From the NCBI RefSeq assembly GCF_018294505.1, contig NC_057807.1, forward strand, positions 271,045,369 to 271,109,368: DNA of 64,000 bases, in the 5' to 3' direction. This document shows, in pieces, positions 46,593 to 59,300 of this stretch. The position numbers and the translations under genes are program-made. Numbering within the stretch: position 1 is the stretch's first letter; each line of letters starts with the position of its first letter. Below the pieces are notes generated by a model that did no database searches, was not told the DNA's origin, and was given only the letters and a program-made list of their open reading frames with translations. The stretch is from Triticum aestivum. Taxonomy: Eukaryota; Streptophyta; Magnoliopsida; Poales; Poaceae.

Positions 46593-48373
46593 TGAAAGGA
46601 TCGATATAGTTGACTAGATGGGGGGTGAATAGGCAACTAACAATTTTTAGCTTTTCTTTACCAAATTAAACTTTGCATCAAAGTAGGTTGTCTAGATATG
46701 CAACTAGGTGAACAACCTATATGATGCAACAACAACAAGCACACGAGCAAGCAAGGGATACAACACAAGTAAGCTTGCAAAAGTAAAGGCGCGAGATAAC
46801 CAAGAGTGGAGCCGGTGGAGACGAGGATGTGTTACCGAAGTTCCTTCCTTTTGAGGGGAAGTACGTCTCCGTTGGAGCGGTGTGGAGGCACAATGCTCCC
46901 CAAGAAGCCACTAGGGCCACCGTATTCTCCTCATGCCCTCACACAGTGCGAGATGTCGTGATTCCACTATTGGTGCCCTTGAAGGCGGCGACTGAACCTT
47001 TACAAACAAGGTTGGGGCAATCTCCACAACTTAATTGGAGGCTCCCAATGACACCATGAAGCTTCACCACAATGGACTATGGCTCCGAGGTGACCTCAAC
47101 CGTCTAGGGTGCTCAAACACCCAAGAGTAACAAGATCCGCTAGGGATAAGTGGGGGGAATCAAATCTCTCTTGGTGGAAGTGTAGATCGAGGCCTTCTCA
47201 ACTAATCCTGAGCAAATCAACATGTTTGACTGGCTAGGGAGAGAGATCGAGCGAAAATGGAGCTTGGAGCAACAATGGAGCTTAGAGGTGGAAGAGGTCG
47301 TCAACTAGAGGTAGGAGACACCCCTTTTATAGCTATGGAAAAGATCCAACCGTTATCCACATGTCCAGCCCGCAACATGCGGTACTACCGCTCCAGGAAC
47401 GCGGTACTACCGCAAGGCCACGCGGTACTACCGTGAGGGACCATGGTACTTCCGCGACAGCAGCAGAGACTAGGACATGCCTGACTAAGAGCAGTACTTC
47501 CGCGAGCGCGGTACTACCGCTCCCCCCTGCGGTACTACCGCAAGGCAGGAAAGTCCTAGCCTATGAAGGGCGCGGATGAATAAAAATACATCCGTGCGTA
47601 CTTCCGCTGGAAACGAAACAATGCAAAAATCCGACGCGGCACTACCGCTAGGGAGCGGTACTACTGTATGCCAGCTGAACCAGGCCGCACGCGGTACTAC
47701 CGCGCACGAAGCACGGTACTATCCTGGAGGCGCAGATGTAAAAAATTACATCTGCTCCTACTACCGCGACGCAGCGGTACTAGGCATGAGGGCCACTGTA
47801 CTAAGACTCCAGGGGAGCAGTACTACCGTTGGCACCCGCGGTACTACCGCGCGCGATGTGCGGTACTACCGTTGGGGCACGGATGTATAAAATTACATCG
47901 GCCCCTACTACCGCACCGGAGCGGCACTAGGCCTGGGAGCCACGGTACTAAGACTCCAGAGGAGCAGTACTACCATGGGATCCAGCGGTACTACCGCAGG
48001 TGCTTGTGGAACTACCGCTCCAGAGAGGAGTACTACCGCAAGTTCAGCAATAGCCGCCAGAATAAGCACAAAGAGGATAACCGAGGGAAGCTCCAAAGTG
48101 CAAGGGAAAGGTGGAGACAAGGAGGGAAACGTGTACGTGATGATTCCACCCGAACCTTTCCGACGCGGACCTCCTCTTAATAGTACGGCTCTCCTACGAA
48201 CCAAATCCACCAAAAAGAAACGTAGAACAACGCCGTCTTCAATAGTCTTCGAGGGGCACTGAATCGTCTCGTGCCTAGCGATGAAGCGTCTGAGAAACTC
48301 AAGGCACACGATTAGTCCGCAAAAGCATTGTCATCAATCACCAAAACACCTTAGGGATAAATATGCCCTTACA
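46593..48373 (-). repeat. 5' LTR of the Maximus-type element (1781 bp)
   Basis: Begins TGTAAGGGCATATTTATCC (minus strand) at 48373. It holds the same near-palindrome cluster as the 3' LTR but only one copy of the 70-bp block. Confidence 0.88.
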
Positions 48374-48378
48374 ACAAG

Positions 48379-49207
48379 AAAGATCAATCTAGTAGGCCAA
48401 ACCAAACTGATAATTCGAAGAGACTTGCAAAGATAACTCAATCATACATAAAAGAATTCAGAGAAGATTCAAATATTATTCATAGATAAACTTGATCATA
48501 AACCCACAATTCATCGGATCTCGACAAACACACCGCAAAAAGAGTTTACATCGAATAGATCTCCACAAGAGAGGGGGAGAACATTGTATTGAGATCCAAA
48601 AAGAGAGAAGAAGCCATCTAGCTAATAACTATGGACCCGTAGGTCTGTGGTAAACTACTCACAACTCATCGGAGGGGCTATGGTGTTGATGTAGAAGCCC
48701 TCCATGGTAGATTCCCCCTCCGGCAGAGTGCCGACAAAGCGTCCAACATGAGATCTCGCGGATACAGAAGGTTACGGCGGTGGAAATTGTGTTTCGTTGG
48801 CTCCCTGGATGTTTTTGGGGTATGTAGGCTTATATAGGAGGAAGAAGTACGTTGGTGGACGCCCGAGGGGCCCACGAGATAGGGGGGCGCACCCTATAGG
48901 GGGGGGGCGCCCTCCTATCTCGTGGAGGCCTCGGCTGCTTCTTGACTTGCACTCCAAGTCCTCTGGATCACGTTTCGTTCCAAAAATCACGCTCCTGAAG
49001 GTTTCATTCCGTTTCGACTCCGTTTGATATTCCTTTTCTTCGAAATACTGAAATAGGCAAAAAAACAGCAATATGGGTTGGGCCTCCGGTTACTAGGTTA
49101 GTCCCAAAAATGATATGAATGTGTAAAATAAAGCCCATAAACATCCAAAAGGGGTAATATAATAGCATGGAACAATATAAAATTATAGATACGTTGGAGA
49201 CGTATCA
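48379..49207 (-). repeat. 3' LTR of the Athila element, initial part
   Basis: Resumes with AAAGATCAATCTAG directly after the Maximus TSD and ends GAGACGTATCA at 49207. Together with 34797-35544 it makes 1577 bp, matching the 1569-bp 5' LTR. Confidence 0.85.
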
Positions 49208-52086
49208 AGCATCGCCAAGCTTAATTCCTCCTCGTCCTCGAGTAGGTAAATGATAAAAAAGAAATTTTTGATGTGGAATGCTACCTAGCATAATTATCAA
49301 TGTAATTTTCTTTATTGTGGCATGAATGTTCAGATCCAAATGATTCAAAATAAAAGTTCATATTGATATGGGAAATAGTAACACTTCAAGAATACTAACC
49401 AAAGTAATCATGTCTTCTCAAAATAACATGGCAAAAGAAAGTTCATCCCTACAAAATCATATAGTTAGGCTATGCTTCATTTTCATCACACAAAGTTGTT
49501 CCCAACTTCTATACCCCCGATGACAAGCCAAGCAATTGTTTCATACTTAAATAATCTCAAACTTTTTCAACCTTCATGCAATACATGAGCGTGAGCCATG
49601 GATATAGCACTATGGATGGAATAGAATATGATGATGGGGATTGTGTGGAGAAGACAAAAAGGAGAAAGTCTCACATTGACGAGGATAATCAACGGGCTAT
49701 GGAGATGCCCATCAATTGATGTCAACATGAGGAGTAGGGATTGCCATGCAACGGATGCACTAGAGCTATAAATGAATGCTCAACAAAAGAAAACTAGTGG
49801 GTGTGCATCCAAATTGCTTGCTCATGAAGACCTAGGGCATTTTAGGAAGCCCATCATAGGAATATACAAGCCAAGTTCTATAATGAAAAATTCCCACTAG
49901 TATGAAAAAGATAACTTATGAGACTCACTATATGAAAAACATGGTGCTACTTTAAAGCACAGTATTTGAGACTCACTACATGAAGAACAAGGTGCTACTT
50001 TGAAGCACAAGTGTGGAAAAGAGATAGTAACATTGCCCTTTTTATTTATTTTCCTTTTTTTCTTTTTTTGGGTTTTTTTTCTTTTGGCCTTTCTTCTTTT
50101 TTGGGGGGGGGGGCAATGCTCTAATAATGATGATTATCACACTTCTATTGATTACAACATATGAATTACAACTCGAAACTAGAACAAGATATGACTCTAT
50201 ATGAATGCCTCCGGTGGTGTACCGGGATGGCGCAATGAATCAAGAGTGACATGTATGAAAATTAATGCATGGTGGATTTGCCACAAATATGATGTCAACT
50301 ACATGATCATGCAATGGCAATATGACAAAAGTAAAGTATGTCATGATGATGATAAACAGAACGGTGGAAAGTTGCATGGAAATATATCTCGGAATGGCTA
50401 TGGAAATGCCATAATAGGTGAGTATGGTGGCTGTTTTGAGGAAGATATAAGGAGGTTTATGTGTGATAGAGCGTATCGTATCACGGGGTTTGGATGCACC
50501 AGCGAAGTTTGCACCAACTCTCAAGGTGAGAAAGGGCAATGCACGGTAACGAAGAGGCTAGCAATGGTGAAAAGGTAAAAGTGCGTATAATCCATGGACT
50601 CAACATTCGTCAAAAGAACTCATATACTTATTTCAAAAATTTAGAAGTCATCAAAAATCAAGCACTACGCGCATGCTCCTAGGGGTATATATTGGTAGGA
50701 AAAGACCATCGCTCGTCCCCGACCGCCACTCATAAGGATGCACAAGCCAGGTACACTTCATGTTTCAAATTTGTTACACAACTTTAACCATACGTGCGTG
50801 CTACGGGACTTGCTAACTTCAACACAAGCATTCTTTAAATTCATAATCACCCAACTAGCATGACTTTAATATCACTACCTCCATATCTCAAAACAATTAT
50901 CAAGCATCAAATTGATCATAGCATCCAATTCACTTCCTATGATAGTTTTTATTATACCCAACTTGGATGCCTACCATTCTAGGACCAATTTTATAACCAT
51001 AGAAAATACCATGTTGTTCTAAAAGACTCTCAAAAATATATAAGTGAAGCATGAGAGACTAGCAATTTCTACAAAAATAAGCCACCGCCGTGCTCTAAAA
51101 GATATAAGTGAAGCACTAGAGCAAAAACTATCAAGCTCAAAAGATATAAGTGAAGCACATAGAGTATTCTAGCAAATTCTAATCAAGTAGGCTTCTCCCA
51201 AAAGGTGTGTACAGCAAGGATGATTGTGGTAAACTAAAAAGCAAAGACTAATATAATACATGACGCTCCAAGTAAAACACATATCATGTGGCGAATAAAA
51301 ATATAGCTCCAAGTAAAGTTACCAATGAACGAAGACGAAAGAGGGGATGCCTTCCCGGGGAATCCCCAAGCTTAGGCTTTTGGCTATCCTTGAATATCTT
51401 GGGGTTCCATGGGCATCCCCAAGCTTAGGCTCTTGCCACTCCTTATTCCATAGTCCATAAAAGCTTTACCCAAAACTTGAAAACTTCACAACACAAAACT
51501 CAACAGGAAATCTTATAAGCTCCGTTAATGAAAGAAAACAAAACCATCACATAAGGTACTGTAATGAACTCATTCTTTATTTATTTTGGTGTTAAATCTA
51601 CTGTAATCCCACTTCTCTATGGTTTATAAACTATTTTACTAGCCATAGATGCATCAAAATAAGCAAACAACACACGAAAAACAGAATCTGCCAAAAACAG
51701 AACAGTCTGTAGCAATCTGTAACTAACGCAAACTTCTGAAACTTTAAATATCCTACCAAAATAGGAAGTCCTGGACAATTTGTCTATTGATCAGAAGTAA
51801 AACGAATCAATGCAAAATCACATTTCTGTGATTTAACAAAACTAAATTTGTGCGCGTAAAGTTTCTGTTTTTTCAGCAGAATCAAATCAACTATCATCAT
51901 AGATTATCCTATTGGTTCTACTTGGCACAAACACTAATTAAAAGATAAAAACACATCTAAACAGAGGGTAGATGCAAGATTTATTACTAAACAGGAACAA
52001 AAACAAAAAAACAAAGAAAATTGGGTTGCCTCCCAACTAGCACTATCGTTTAACGCCCCTAGCTAGGCATAAAAGCGAAGATAGAT
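49208..52086 (-). other. Non-coding internal DNA of the Athila element
   Basis: No RT, RNase H or integrase motif in any frame. Contains a 48-bp tandem pair (AGACTCACTAYATGAARAAC at 49921 and 49969), a T/C-rich stretch ending in G11 (50041-50113), three AGATATAAGTGAAGCAC repeats (51040-51160) and ATCCCCAAGCTTAGGC repeats (51363, 51415). The ORF at 50201-50578 (+) is antisense, lacks any known domain and is probably fortuitous. Confidence 0.7.
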
Positions 52087-52735
52087 CTAACGAGTGTCAT
52101 CTTTGGCACTAAATTCATAAGTAGCCCGCATGATAGACTCATAAGGTAATTTGATTTTCTTTCTTGGAAAGTGCTCCATGCCTTTCTTTAATGGAAATTG
52201 GAATCTAATATTCCCTTCCTTCATATCAATAATCGCACCAATCATTCTAAGTAAAGGTCTACCAAGAATAATAGGGCAAGAAAGATTGCAATCTATATCA
52301 AGAACGATAAAATCTACGAGCACCAATTTTCTATTTGCAACAATGAGAACATCATTGATCCTTCCCATTGGATTTTTAATGGTGGAATCCGCAAGGTGCA
52401 AATTTAAAGAGCAATCATCAAGACATTGGAAACCTAGAATATCACATAAAGTTTTCGGAATCGTGGAAACACTAACACCCAAATCACACAAGGCAAAACA
52501 CTCATGATATTTAATTCTAATCTTTATAGTAGGTTCCCACTCATCATTAAGTTTTCTAGGTATAGAAACTTCCAAATTAAGTTTTTCATCATAAGATTGC
52601 ATCAAGGCATCAACAATATGTTTGGTAAAAGCTTTATTTTGACTATAAGCATGAGGAGAATTAACAACGGATTGCAACAAGGAAATACAACCTTCTAAAG
52701 AACAATTATCATAATCAAATCCTTGAAATCCGAGA
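52087..52735 (-). pseudogene. Athila-type protease region
   Basis: The frame FDYDNCSLEGC (about 52725) to 52087 encodes KFHECFALCDLGVSV-like protease DNA (visible: ALCDLGVSVSTIP) and PIILGRPLLRMIGA. The usual D-T/S-G is D-L-G, as I recall for Athila elements. It is out of frame with gag by one base near 52725, and pol does not follow. Confidence 0.72.
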
Positions 52736-54167
52736 TAGTGGGTTCAACGCTATTTAAAGTTGTGACCTCTCCAATCCCACTTTTACCAAATTTAGCATCA
52801 AGATCTAAAAACTCCGAATTCTTGGGACACCTTCTAGGTAAAGTTGACTCATCATCAGTCCCATAATTATCAAGATTCATATTGCAAAACATAGATCTAA
52901 TAGGAGACACATCAATAACTTTAAGATCTCCATCATTATTTTCATGGAAACTAGAAGAACACGCATTTACAAAGCAATCTTTCTTAGCACGCGATCTAGC
53001 GGTTCTTTCCTTGCACTCATCAATGGAAATTCTCATGGCTTTGAGAGACTCATTGATATCATGCTTAGGAGGAGAAGATCTAAGTTTAAGAGAATCAACA
53101 TCAAGCGAAATTCTATCAATGTTCCTAGCCAAATCATCAACTTTGAGCAATTTTTCTTCAAGCAAAGCATTAAAATTCTTTTGAGAAATCATAAATTCTT
53201 TCACACTATTCTCAAAATCAGAGGGCATCTTATTAAAATTACCATAAGAATTATTGTAGGAAATTCCATAATTAATAGAGGAATTACTAGGGAACGGTCT
53301 AGCATTATAGTTTCCTCTATAAGCATTGTTTCCAAAACTATTCCTACCAACAAAATTCACATCCATAGATTCATTATTATTCTCAATCAAAGTAGACAAA
53401 GGCATATCATTGGGATCAAGAGGAGTATTTTTAGTAGCAAAAAACTTCATAAGTTCATCCATCTTTCCACTCAAAACATTGATTTCTTCTATAGCATGCA
53501 CTTTTTTACTAGAAGATCTTTTGGTGTGCCATTGAGAATAATTAGCCATAATATTATCAAGAAGTTTTGTAGCATCTCCTAACGTGATTTCCATAGACGT
53601 GCCTCCCACGGCCGAGTCTAAGAGATTTCTAGAAGCAAAGTTCAAACCGGCATAAAATTTTTGTATGATCATCCATAAATTCAAACCATGAGTAGGGCAA
53701 TTGTGAAGCATCAATTTCATTCTTTCCCAAGATTGGGCAACATGCTCATGATCAAATTGTTTAAAATTCATAATATCATTCCTAAGAGTGATAATCTTAG
53801 CGGGAGGAAAATACTTAGAGATAAAAGCATCTTTGCACTTGTTCCAAGAATCAATACTATTTTTAGGCAAAGACGAAAACCAAACTTTAGCACGATCTCT
53901 AAGTGAAAACGGAAATAACTTCAATTTAACAATATTGTTATCCGTATATTTCTTCTTTTGCATATCACACAAATCAACAAAGTTGTTTAGATGAGTAGCA
54001 GCATCTTCGCTAGGAAGGCCGGCGAATTGATCTTTCATAACAAGATTCAGCAAAGCAGTATTGATTTCACAAGACTCAACATCATTGAGAGGGGCAATCG
54101 GAGTACTAAGGAAATCATTATTATTGGTATTCGAGAAATCACACAATTTGGTATTATCTTGCGCCAT
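52695..54167 (-). CDS. Gag of the Athila element, about 490 aa
   Basis: Starts MAQDNTKLCDF at 54167, 200 bp after the PBS. The frame is open further upstream to 54530, but that part is leader and LTR. The Retrotrans_gag core is LFPFSLRDRAKVWFSSLP, WNKCKDAFISKYFPP and FKQFDHEHVAQSWERMK (residues about 80-180). An Asn/Gly/Tyr-rich part and a coiled stretch follow. No CCHC knuckle. The core is free of stops, so the protein could be made, but the gag-protease junction is frameshifted, giving early termination at 52695. Confidence 0.8.
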   Translation of the reverse strand: MAQDNTKLCDFSNTNNNDFLSTPIAPLNDVESCEINTALLNLVMKDQFAGLPSEDAATHLNNFVDLCDMQKKKYTDNNIVKLKLFPFSLRDRAKVWFSSLPKNSIDSWNKCKDAFISKYFPPAKIITLRNDIMNFKQFDHEHVAQSWERMKLMLHNCPTHGLNLWMIIQKFYAGLNFASRNLLDSAVGGTSMEITLGDATKLLDNIMANYSQWHTKRSSSKKVHAIEEINVLSGKMDELMKFFATKNTPLDPNDMPLSTLIENNNESMDVNFVGRNSFGNNAYRGNYNARPFPSNSSINYGISYNNSYGNFNKMPSDFENSVKEFMISQKNFNALLEEKLLKVDDLARNIDRISLDVDSLKLRSSPPKHDINESLKAMRISIDECKERTARSRAKKDCFVNACSSSFHENNDGDLKVIDVSPIRSMFCNMNLDNYGTDDESTLPRRCPKNSEFLDLDAKFGKSGIGEVTTLNSVEPTISDFKDLIMIIVL

Positions 54168-54366
54168 GGCAACAAGTAATCCAACACACAAGCAAACAGA
54201 AAAAGGCAAGCGAAAAAGAGAGGAGGAGATTGGGAAAGAGAGGGAGAATAAAACGGCAAGGGTGAAGTGGGGGAGAGGAAAATGAGAGGCAAATGGCAAA
54301 TAATGTAAATGCGAGGGAGATAGGTTTGTGATGGGTACTTGGTATGTCTTGACTTGAGCGAAGACC

Positions 54367-54384
54367 TCCCCGGCAACGGCGCCA
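54367..54384 (-). other. PBS of the Athila element
   Basis: Minus strand TGGCGCCGTTGCCGGGGA, the Athila/Tat-type site, 11 bases from the 5' LTR. Confidence 0.88.
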
Positions 54385-54395
54385 AAAATCCTTCT

Positions 54396-55964
54396 TGCTA
54401 CGTCTTGACCTTGCGTTGGTTTTCCTTGAAGAGGAAAGGGTGATGCAGCAATAGTAGCATAAGTATTTCCCTCAGTTTTTGAGAACCAAGGTATCAATCC
54501 AATAGGAGGCTCCTCAAAAGTCCCACGCACCTACACAAACAAACAAAGAACTCGCAACCAACGCAATAAAGAAGTTGTCAATCCCTTCATGACCACTTGC
54601 TAAAGTGAGATCTAATAGAGATAGTATGATAAGATAAATATATTTTTGGTATTTTATAATATAGATGCAAAAAGTAAAGATGCAAATAAAAGTAGATTGG
54701 AAGCAAATATGATAAGAGATAGACCCAGGGGCCATAGGTTTCACTAGTGGCTTCTCTCAAGATAGCATAAGTATTACGGTGGGTGAACAAATTACTCTCG
54801 AGCAATTGATAGAAAAGCGAATAATTATGAGATTATCTAGGCATGATCATGTATATAGGCATCATGTCCGCAACAAGTAGACCGACTCCTGCCTGCATAT
54901 ACTACTATTACTCCACACATCGACCGACTCTTGCCTGCATCTAGAGTATTAAGTTCATAAGAATAGAGTAACGCCTTAAGCAAGATGACATGATGTAGAG
55001 GGATAAACTCAAGCAATATGATATAAACCCCATCTTTTTATCCTCGATGGCAATAATACAATACGTGCCTTGCAACCCCTACTGTCACTGGGTAAGGACA
55101 CCGCAAGATTGAACCCAAAGCTAAGCACTTTTCCCATGGCAAGAAAGATCAATCTAGTAGGCCAAACCAAACTGATAATTCGAAGAGACTTGCAAAGATA
55201 ACTCAATCATACATAAAAGAATTCAGAGAAGATTCAAATATTATTCATAGATAAACTTGACCATAAACCCACAATTCATTGGATCTCGACAAACACACCG
55301 CAAAAAGAGTTTACATCGAATAGATATCCACAAGAGAGGGGGAGAACATTGTATTGAGATCCAAAAAGAGAGAAGAAGCCATCTAGCTAATAACTATGGG
55401 CCCGTCGGTCTGTGGTAAACTACTCACAACTCATCGGAGGGGCTATGGTGTTGATGTAGAAGCCCTCCGTGGTCGATTCCTCCTCCGGCAGAGTGCAGGC
55501 AAAGCCTCCAAGATGAGATCTCGCGGATACAGAAGGTTACGACGGTGGAAATTGTGTTTCGTTGGCTTCCTGGATGTTTTCGCGGTACGTAGGCTTATAG
55601 GAGGAAGAAGTACATCGGTGGACGCCCGAGGGGACCACGAGACAGGGGGGCGCGCCCTATAGGGGGGCGCCCTCCTATCTCGTGGAGGCATCGGCTACTT
55701 CTTGACTTGCACTCCAAGTCCTCTGGATCACGTTCGTTCCAAAATCACGCTCCCGAAGGTTTCATTCCGTTTGGACTCCGTTTGATATTCGTTTTCTTCG
55801 AAATACTGAAATAGGCAAAAAAACAGCAATACGGGTTGGGCCTGCGGTTAGTAGGTTAGTCCCAAAAATGATATAATGTGTAAAATAAAGCCCAAATACA
55901 TCCAAAAGTGGTAATATAATAGCATGGAATAATCAAAAATTGTAGATACGTTGGAGACGCATCA
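54396..55964 (-). repeat. 5' LTR of the Athila element (1569 bp)
   Basis: Starts TGATGCGTCTCCAACGTATC at 55964 and ends GACGTAGCA at 54396 (minus strand). Uninterrupted, it shows the empty target site CATGGCAAGAAAGATC (about 55136) of the Maximus insertion in its sister LTR. Confidence 0.88.
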
Positions 55965-55969
55965 CTTGC

Positions 55970-56314
55970 GAACCATGCATTATGGGCAAGATGACTAAGA
56001 CTCTGTTCTCCAGAACAATGGAGCGAGCAACTGACTTATTGGAAATAATACATACTGATGTATGCGATCCGATGAGTGTTGAGGCTCCTGGCGGGTATCG
56101 TTATTTTCTGACCTTCACAGATGATTTGAGCAGATGTGGGTATATCAAAAAGTTCAAAGAATTTCAGAGTGAAGTGGAAAATCATCGTAACAAGAAAATA
56201 AAGTCTCTACGATCTGATCGTGGAGACTAATATTTGAGTTACGAGTTTGGTCTTCATTTGAAACAATGTAAAATAGTTTCGCAACTCACGCCACCTGAAA
56301 CACCACAATGTAAT
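55970..56314 (+). pseudogene. Integrase core of Angela copy 2, first part
   Basis: Resumes with KMTKTLFSRTMERATD after the TSD, keeps the catalytic D in HTDVCDP (unlike copy 1), FTDDLSRCGY, LRSDRGD then a stop, and QLTPPETPQ. Cut at 56314 by the solo LTR; continues at 61224. Confidence 0.85.
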
Positions 56315-59300
56315 TGTCACGCCCCGGATTCGATGCGCCAGGTGTCTGCCAGTTATTCGTCATTGTTGCCATGTCATTTGCTTGTGTTCCATTTTATCAT
56401 GTCATCATGTGCATTGCATTGCATACGTGTTCGTCTCATGCATCCGAGCATTTTCCCCGTTGTCCGTTTTGCAATCCGGCACTCCTATGCCCTCCGGCGT
56501 TCCCCTTTTGTCTCTTGTTGTGAGAGGGTGTTAAACGTTCTCGGAATGGACCGAGGTTTGCCAAGCGGCCTTGGTATAGCACCGGTAGACCGCCTGTCAA
56601 TTTTCGTGCCATTTGGAGGTCGTTTGATACTCCAACGGTTAACCGCGTAGCCCGAAACCCCCCCCCCCCTTCTCTTTGTAGCCCAACACCCTCTAAAGTG
56701 GCCCAAAACCCATCCTAACCCCCTCCATGCTCTCGGTCGTTCGATCACGATCGTGTGGGCGAAAACCGCTCCTCATTTGGACTCCCCTAGCTCCCAGAAT
56801 CTATAAATTAGCCCCCCCTCCGAAATTCGCGGATAAACCCTAGCTTCTTCCTCCCTCCGCGCCGCCGGACATGTCCATCCCGAGCCGGACACATCCGCCG
56901 ACGCCCTCCCCCGAATCCGCCGCCGCCTGCCGAATCCCAGCCCGCCACCTGTCCTCCGCCGCCTCCCACCGTCGCCGGCCCGCGGAGCCCATCCGGGGCC
57001 CGCGCGGGCCCAGGTCCCTCTGCCGTTGGGCCGCGCCCCGCGCCTCCTGCGCCCGTTCGCCGCCGACCGGCCGCCGCCCGCGCCCGTCGCCCACTCCCTG
57101 CCGTAGCTGACCCCGCCGCCTCGGCCCCTCCGCCTCCGCCCCGCCCCGTCGTGGCCCGCCTCCGCCTCCGCGCTGCCCCGCCGCTCGTCGCCTCCCTCGC
57201 CGGGATCCGCCCGGCTGCGCCTCGTCTCCGGCCGCCGGAGCTCGCCGGAGGAGCTCCGCGCCGTGCCCCGCGTCGTCCCTCGCCGGGATCCGGCCGGATC
57301 CGGCGAGATCCGGCCCGGATCCGCCCGTCTCCGGCGACCCCTCCATCTCCGGCGTGTTTTCCGGCGAGATCTGCCTCGCCTCGAAGTCCGTGCCCCAGAT
57401 CTGGATCTGGAATCCTCAGGTTGACCCCGTTTTTCGTCTAAGTCCCCGAAATATTTTGCATAATGTTACCCTGTTCATCGCATCATAACTCCATGCATAC
57501 TGTTCCGTTTTGTGCGTGTAATATGTCAAATTGTTCTCCCAACGAGTACTTCATTTGATTCCATTGTATCATGTTCATTTGAGCTCATCTTGATGCCTGA
57601 ATCATCGTTGCAAGAGTGCTCATAATGTTAGTTCCTGTTTCTTAACAGAATGTGTGCATTTGTCATTTTTGCTACATTTATTGTGTGCATCTTATGGGCA
57701 TGAGCTCTACATGTGATTTGAACTATGCCATGTCTTCTTTACAGAGGTGCTTACCATGTATTTTTGTGATCAATGTGGTGACTAGCATAAGCATGCAAAC
57801 TAGGCTTCGTGATGTTGCTGATTTTAGTCCCTGTTCTGCGGTTATTTTTATGCCATGTAAACTTGATGCTACAGAGAGATCCATGCTTATTTTGAGATAC
57901 TACAGTAAGGATGTTTTGAACATATGGTTATTATCTATCCATTAATGCCCCTGGTTGCAATTATGTAGTAGTCTAGCATGTCATTTTTGTGCTCTACTTT
58001 TGCTATAAAATGTTTCCTGGCAGATTGTTTACATGTTATTCAATTTTGCCAAGGTTGTTGTAGTTGATCCTTGCATGCTATGAACTTGTTCTTGCCTTGG
58101 TTAGCTTCATAAACATGTCTTCTTGCTGATGCTATGCTTATCTTGTCATGCAATGACTTGTGGTGAGTGAATCGAGCTTGTTAAGTAGGGTACTTGCTGT
58201 TGCTGTTTTGCTAGGCTGAATCTGTTATTTCGTGATGCTATGTAAACCTGCTGCTACAAGTCATTCTATGCATAATCTGGAGATGTTCACTAAGGGTGTT
58301 TTGTTCTACATGTTATGCTCTATCCATCCATGCCCCTGGTTGCAATTATAGCCTGCTGTATCTTGTTGTAATCTTGCTCCAAAGTTGCTAAATAACGTTG
58401 CTGTCAGCCTGTTAACATTAAGTTCAGTTGTTGCCATGCTTGTTGTTAGTGATCCATGCACCCTATGAACTTGCTCTTGCCATGCCTAGCTTCTTAAACA
58501 TGGCTTCTTACTGTTGGTTTCCTTGCCATGCCATTTATTGCTCTGTGGTTAGTGGTACAAGCTCATCTACATGCCTACTTATTGTTGTTCCTGCCATGTA
58601 TGAATCTGTATTATAACTTGCTATGTTTACATGGGTGCCATCATATCTTCTGATCCTTTTTGGCTCATGGTCAGTAAAGGAATTTTGTTCTATGCATTTA
58701 GTAGTATCATGCCATGCCTTTGTTTGCCATGATAAGTTCATGTAACATGTTGTTTGATAGCTCTAAACATCGCAACCTGATGTTAATTTCTGCAAAGTCT
58801 GAAACGGTTATTATATGCAATCTTGCCATGTGTGTTTGAGCATGTTCTAGTGATTTCTGGAGATAGCTCAGTGTTCATGTTTTGTTATGCTTTACCTGTA
58901 CATCATGCCCATGCCTTTTGTTTTCTTGTTGAGGTCCTGTAGCATGTTGTTTTGATGCTTGCAAGATGCCTAGTTGCTGTTTTGGACAGCTTGTCCTTTA
59001 AACTTGTATAGAGTGTATGTGTTGAACCGTTGCTCCGTTTTGAGTGTGCTCTATATGAATCTTGCTTGATTTTGCATGTAGTTTCATATTATCATGTTGC
59101 ATCCTTGTTTTGAGGTGCTTGCTTGATATTTGTATGCATTTTGCATCAATGCCATGTTTAACTTGTTTTGCTCATATCTTCTAGACCGTAGCTCCGAACT
59201 AAATAAACTTTATATGTAACTTGACTAGAATCTCGTGTAGATCATCTTGGTGCATCTTAACTTGCTGTTTAACAACTGGAACATAAGGTTTATTCAGATC

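Larger units (their letters stand above)
35545..48373 (-). mobile_element. Ty1/Copia element, Maximus/SIRE-type, 12.8 kb, reverse orientation
   Basis: Inserted in the Athila LTR with TSD GCAAG (35540-35544) and ACAAG (48374-48378; one mismatch). The LTRs start TGTAAGSGCATAT on the minus strand and end TATCRATCCTTTCA. It has a tRNA-iMet PBS and a polypurine tract AAAAAGGGGGAGA. The order is gag, PR, IN, RT, RNase H, then an extra ORF and about 2.5 kb of non-coding DNA before the 3' LTR, as in SIRE-type elements. LTR divergence is about 2% by eye, making it the youngest datable LTR element here. Confidence 0.86.
34797..55964 (-). mobile_element. Ty3/Gypsy Athila-clade element (Sabrina/WHAM-type), reverse orientation, lacks RT and integrase
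   Basis: TSD CTTGC is exact (34792-34796, 55965-55969). LTRs of about 1.57 kb start TGATGCGTCTCC (minus strand). The PBS TGGCGCCGTTGCCGGGGA is the type typical of Athila/Tat elements. Inside are gag, an Athila-type protease and 2.9 kb of non-coding DNA; no RT, RNase H or integrase is present, so this is a non-autonomous deletion form. The 3' LTR is split by the Maximus-type element. By-eye LTR divergence is about 15 differences in 275 bp. Confidence 0.84.

Noticed and set aside
50201..50578. 125-aa plus-strand ORF in the Athila spacer
   Set aside because: Antisense to the element, no recognisable domain, AT-rich repetitive DNA. Kept only as a note.
56871..57441. GC-rich ORFs on both strands near a TATA box, gene-like
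   Set aside because: They lie inside the solo LTR downstream of its TATA box; composition explains the open frames.
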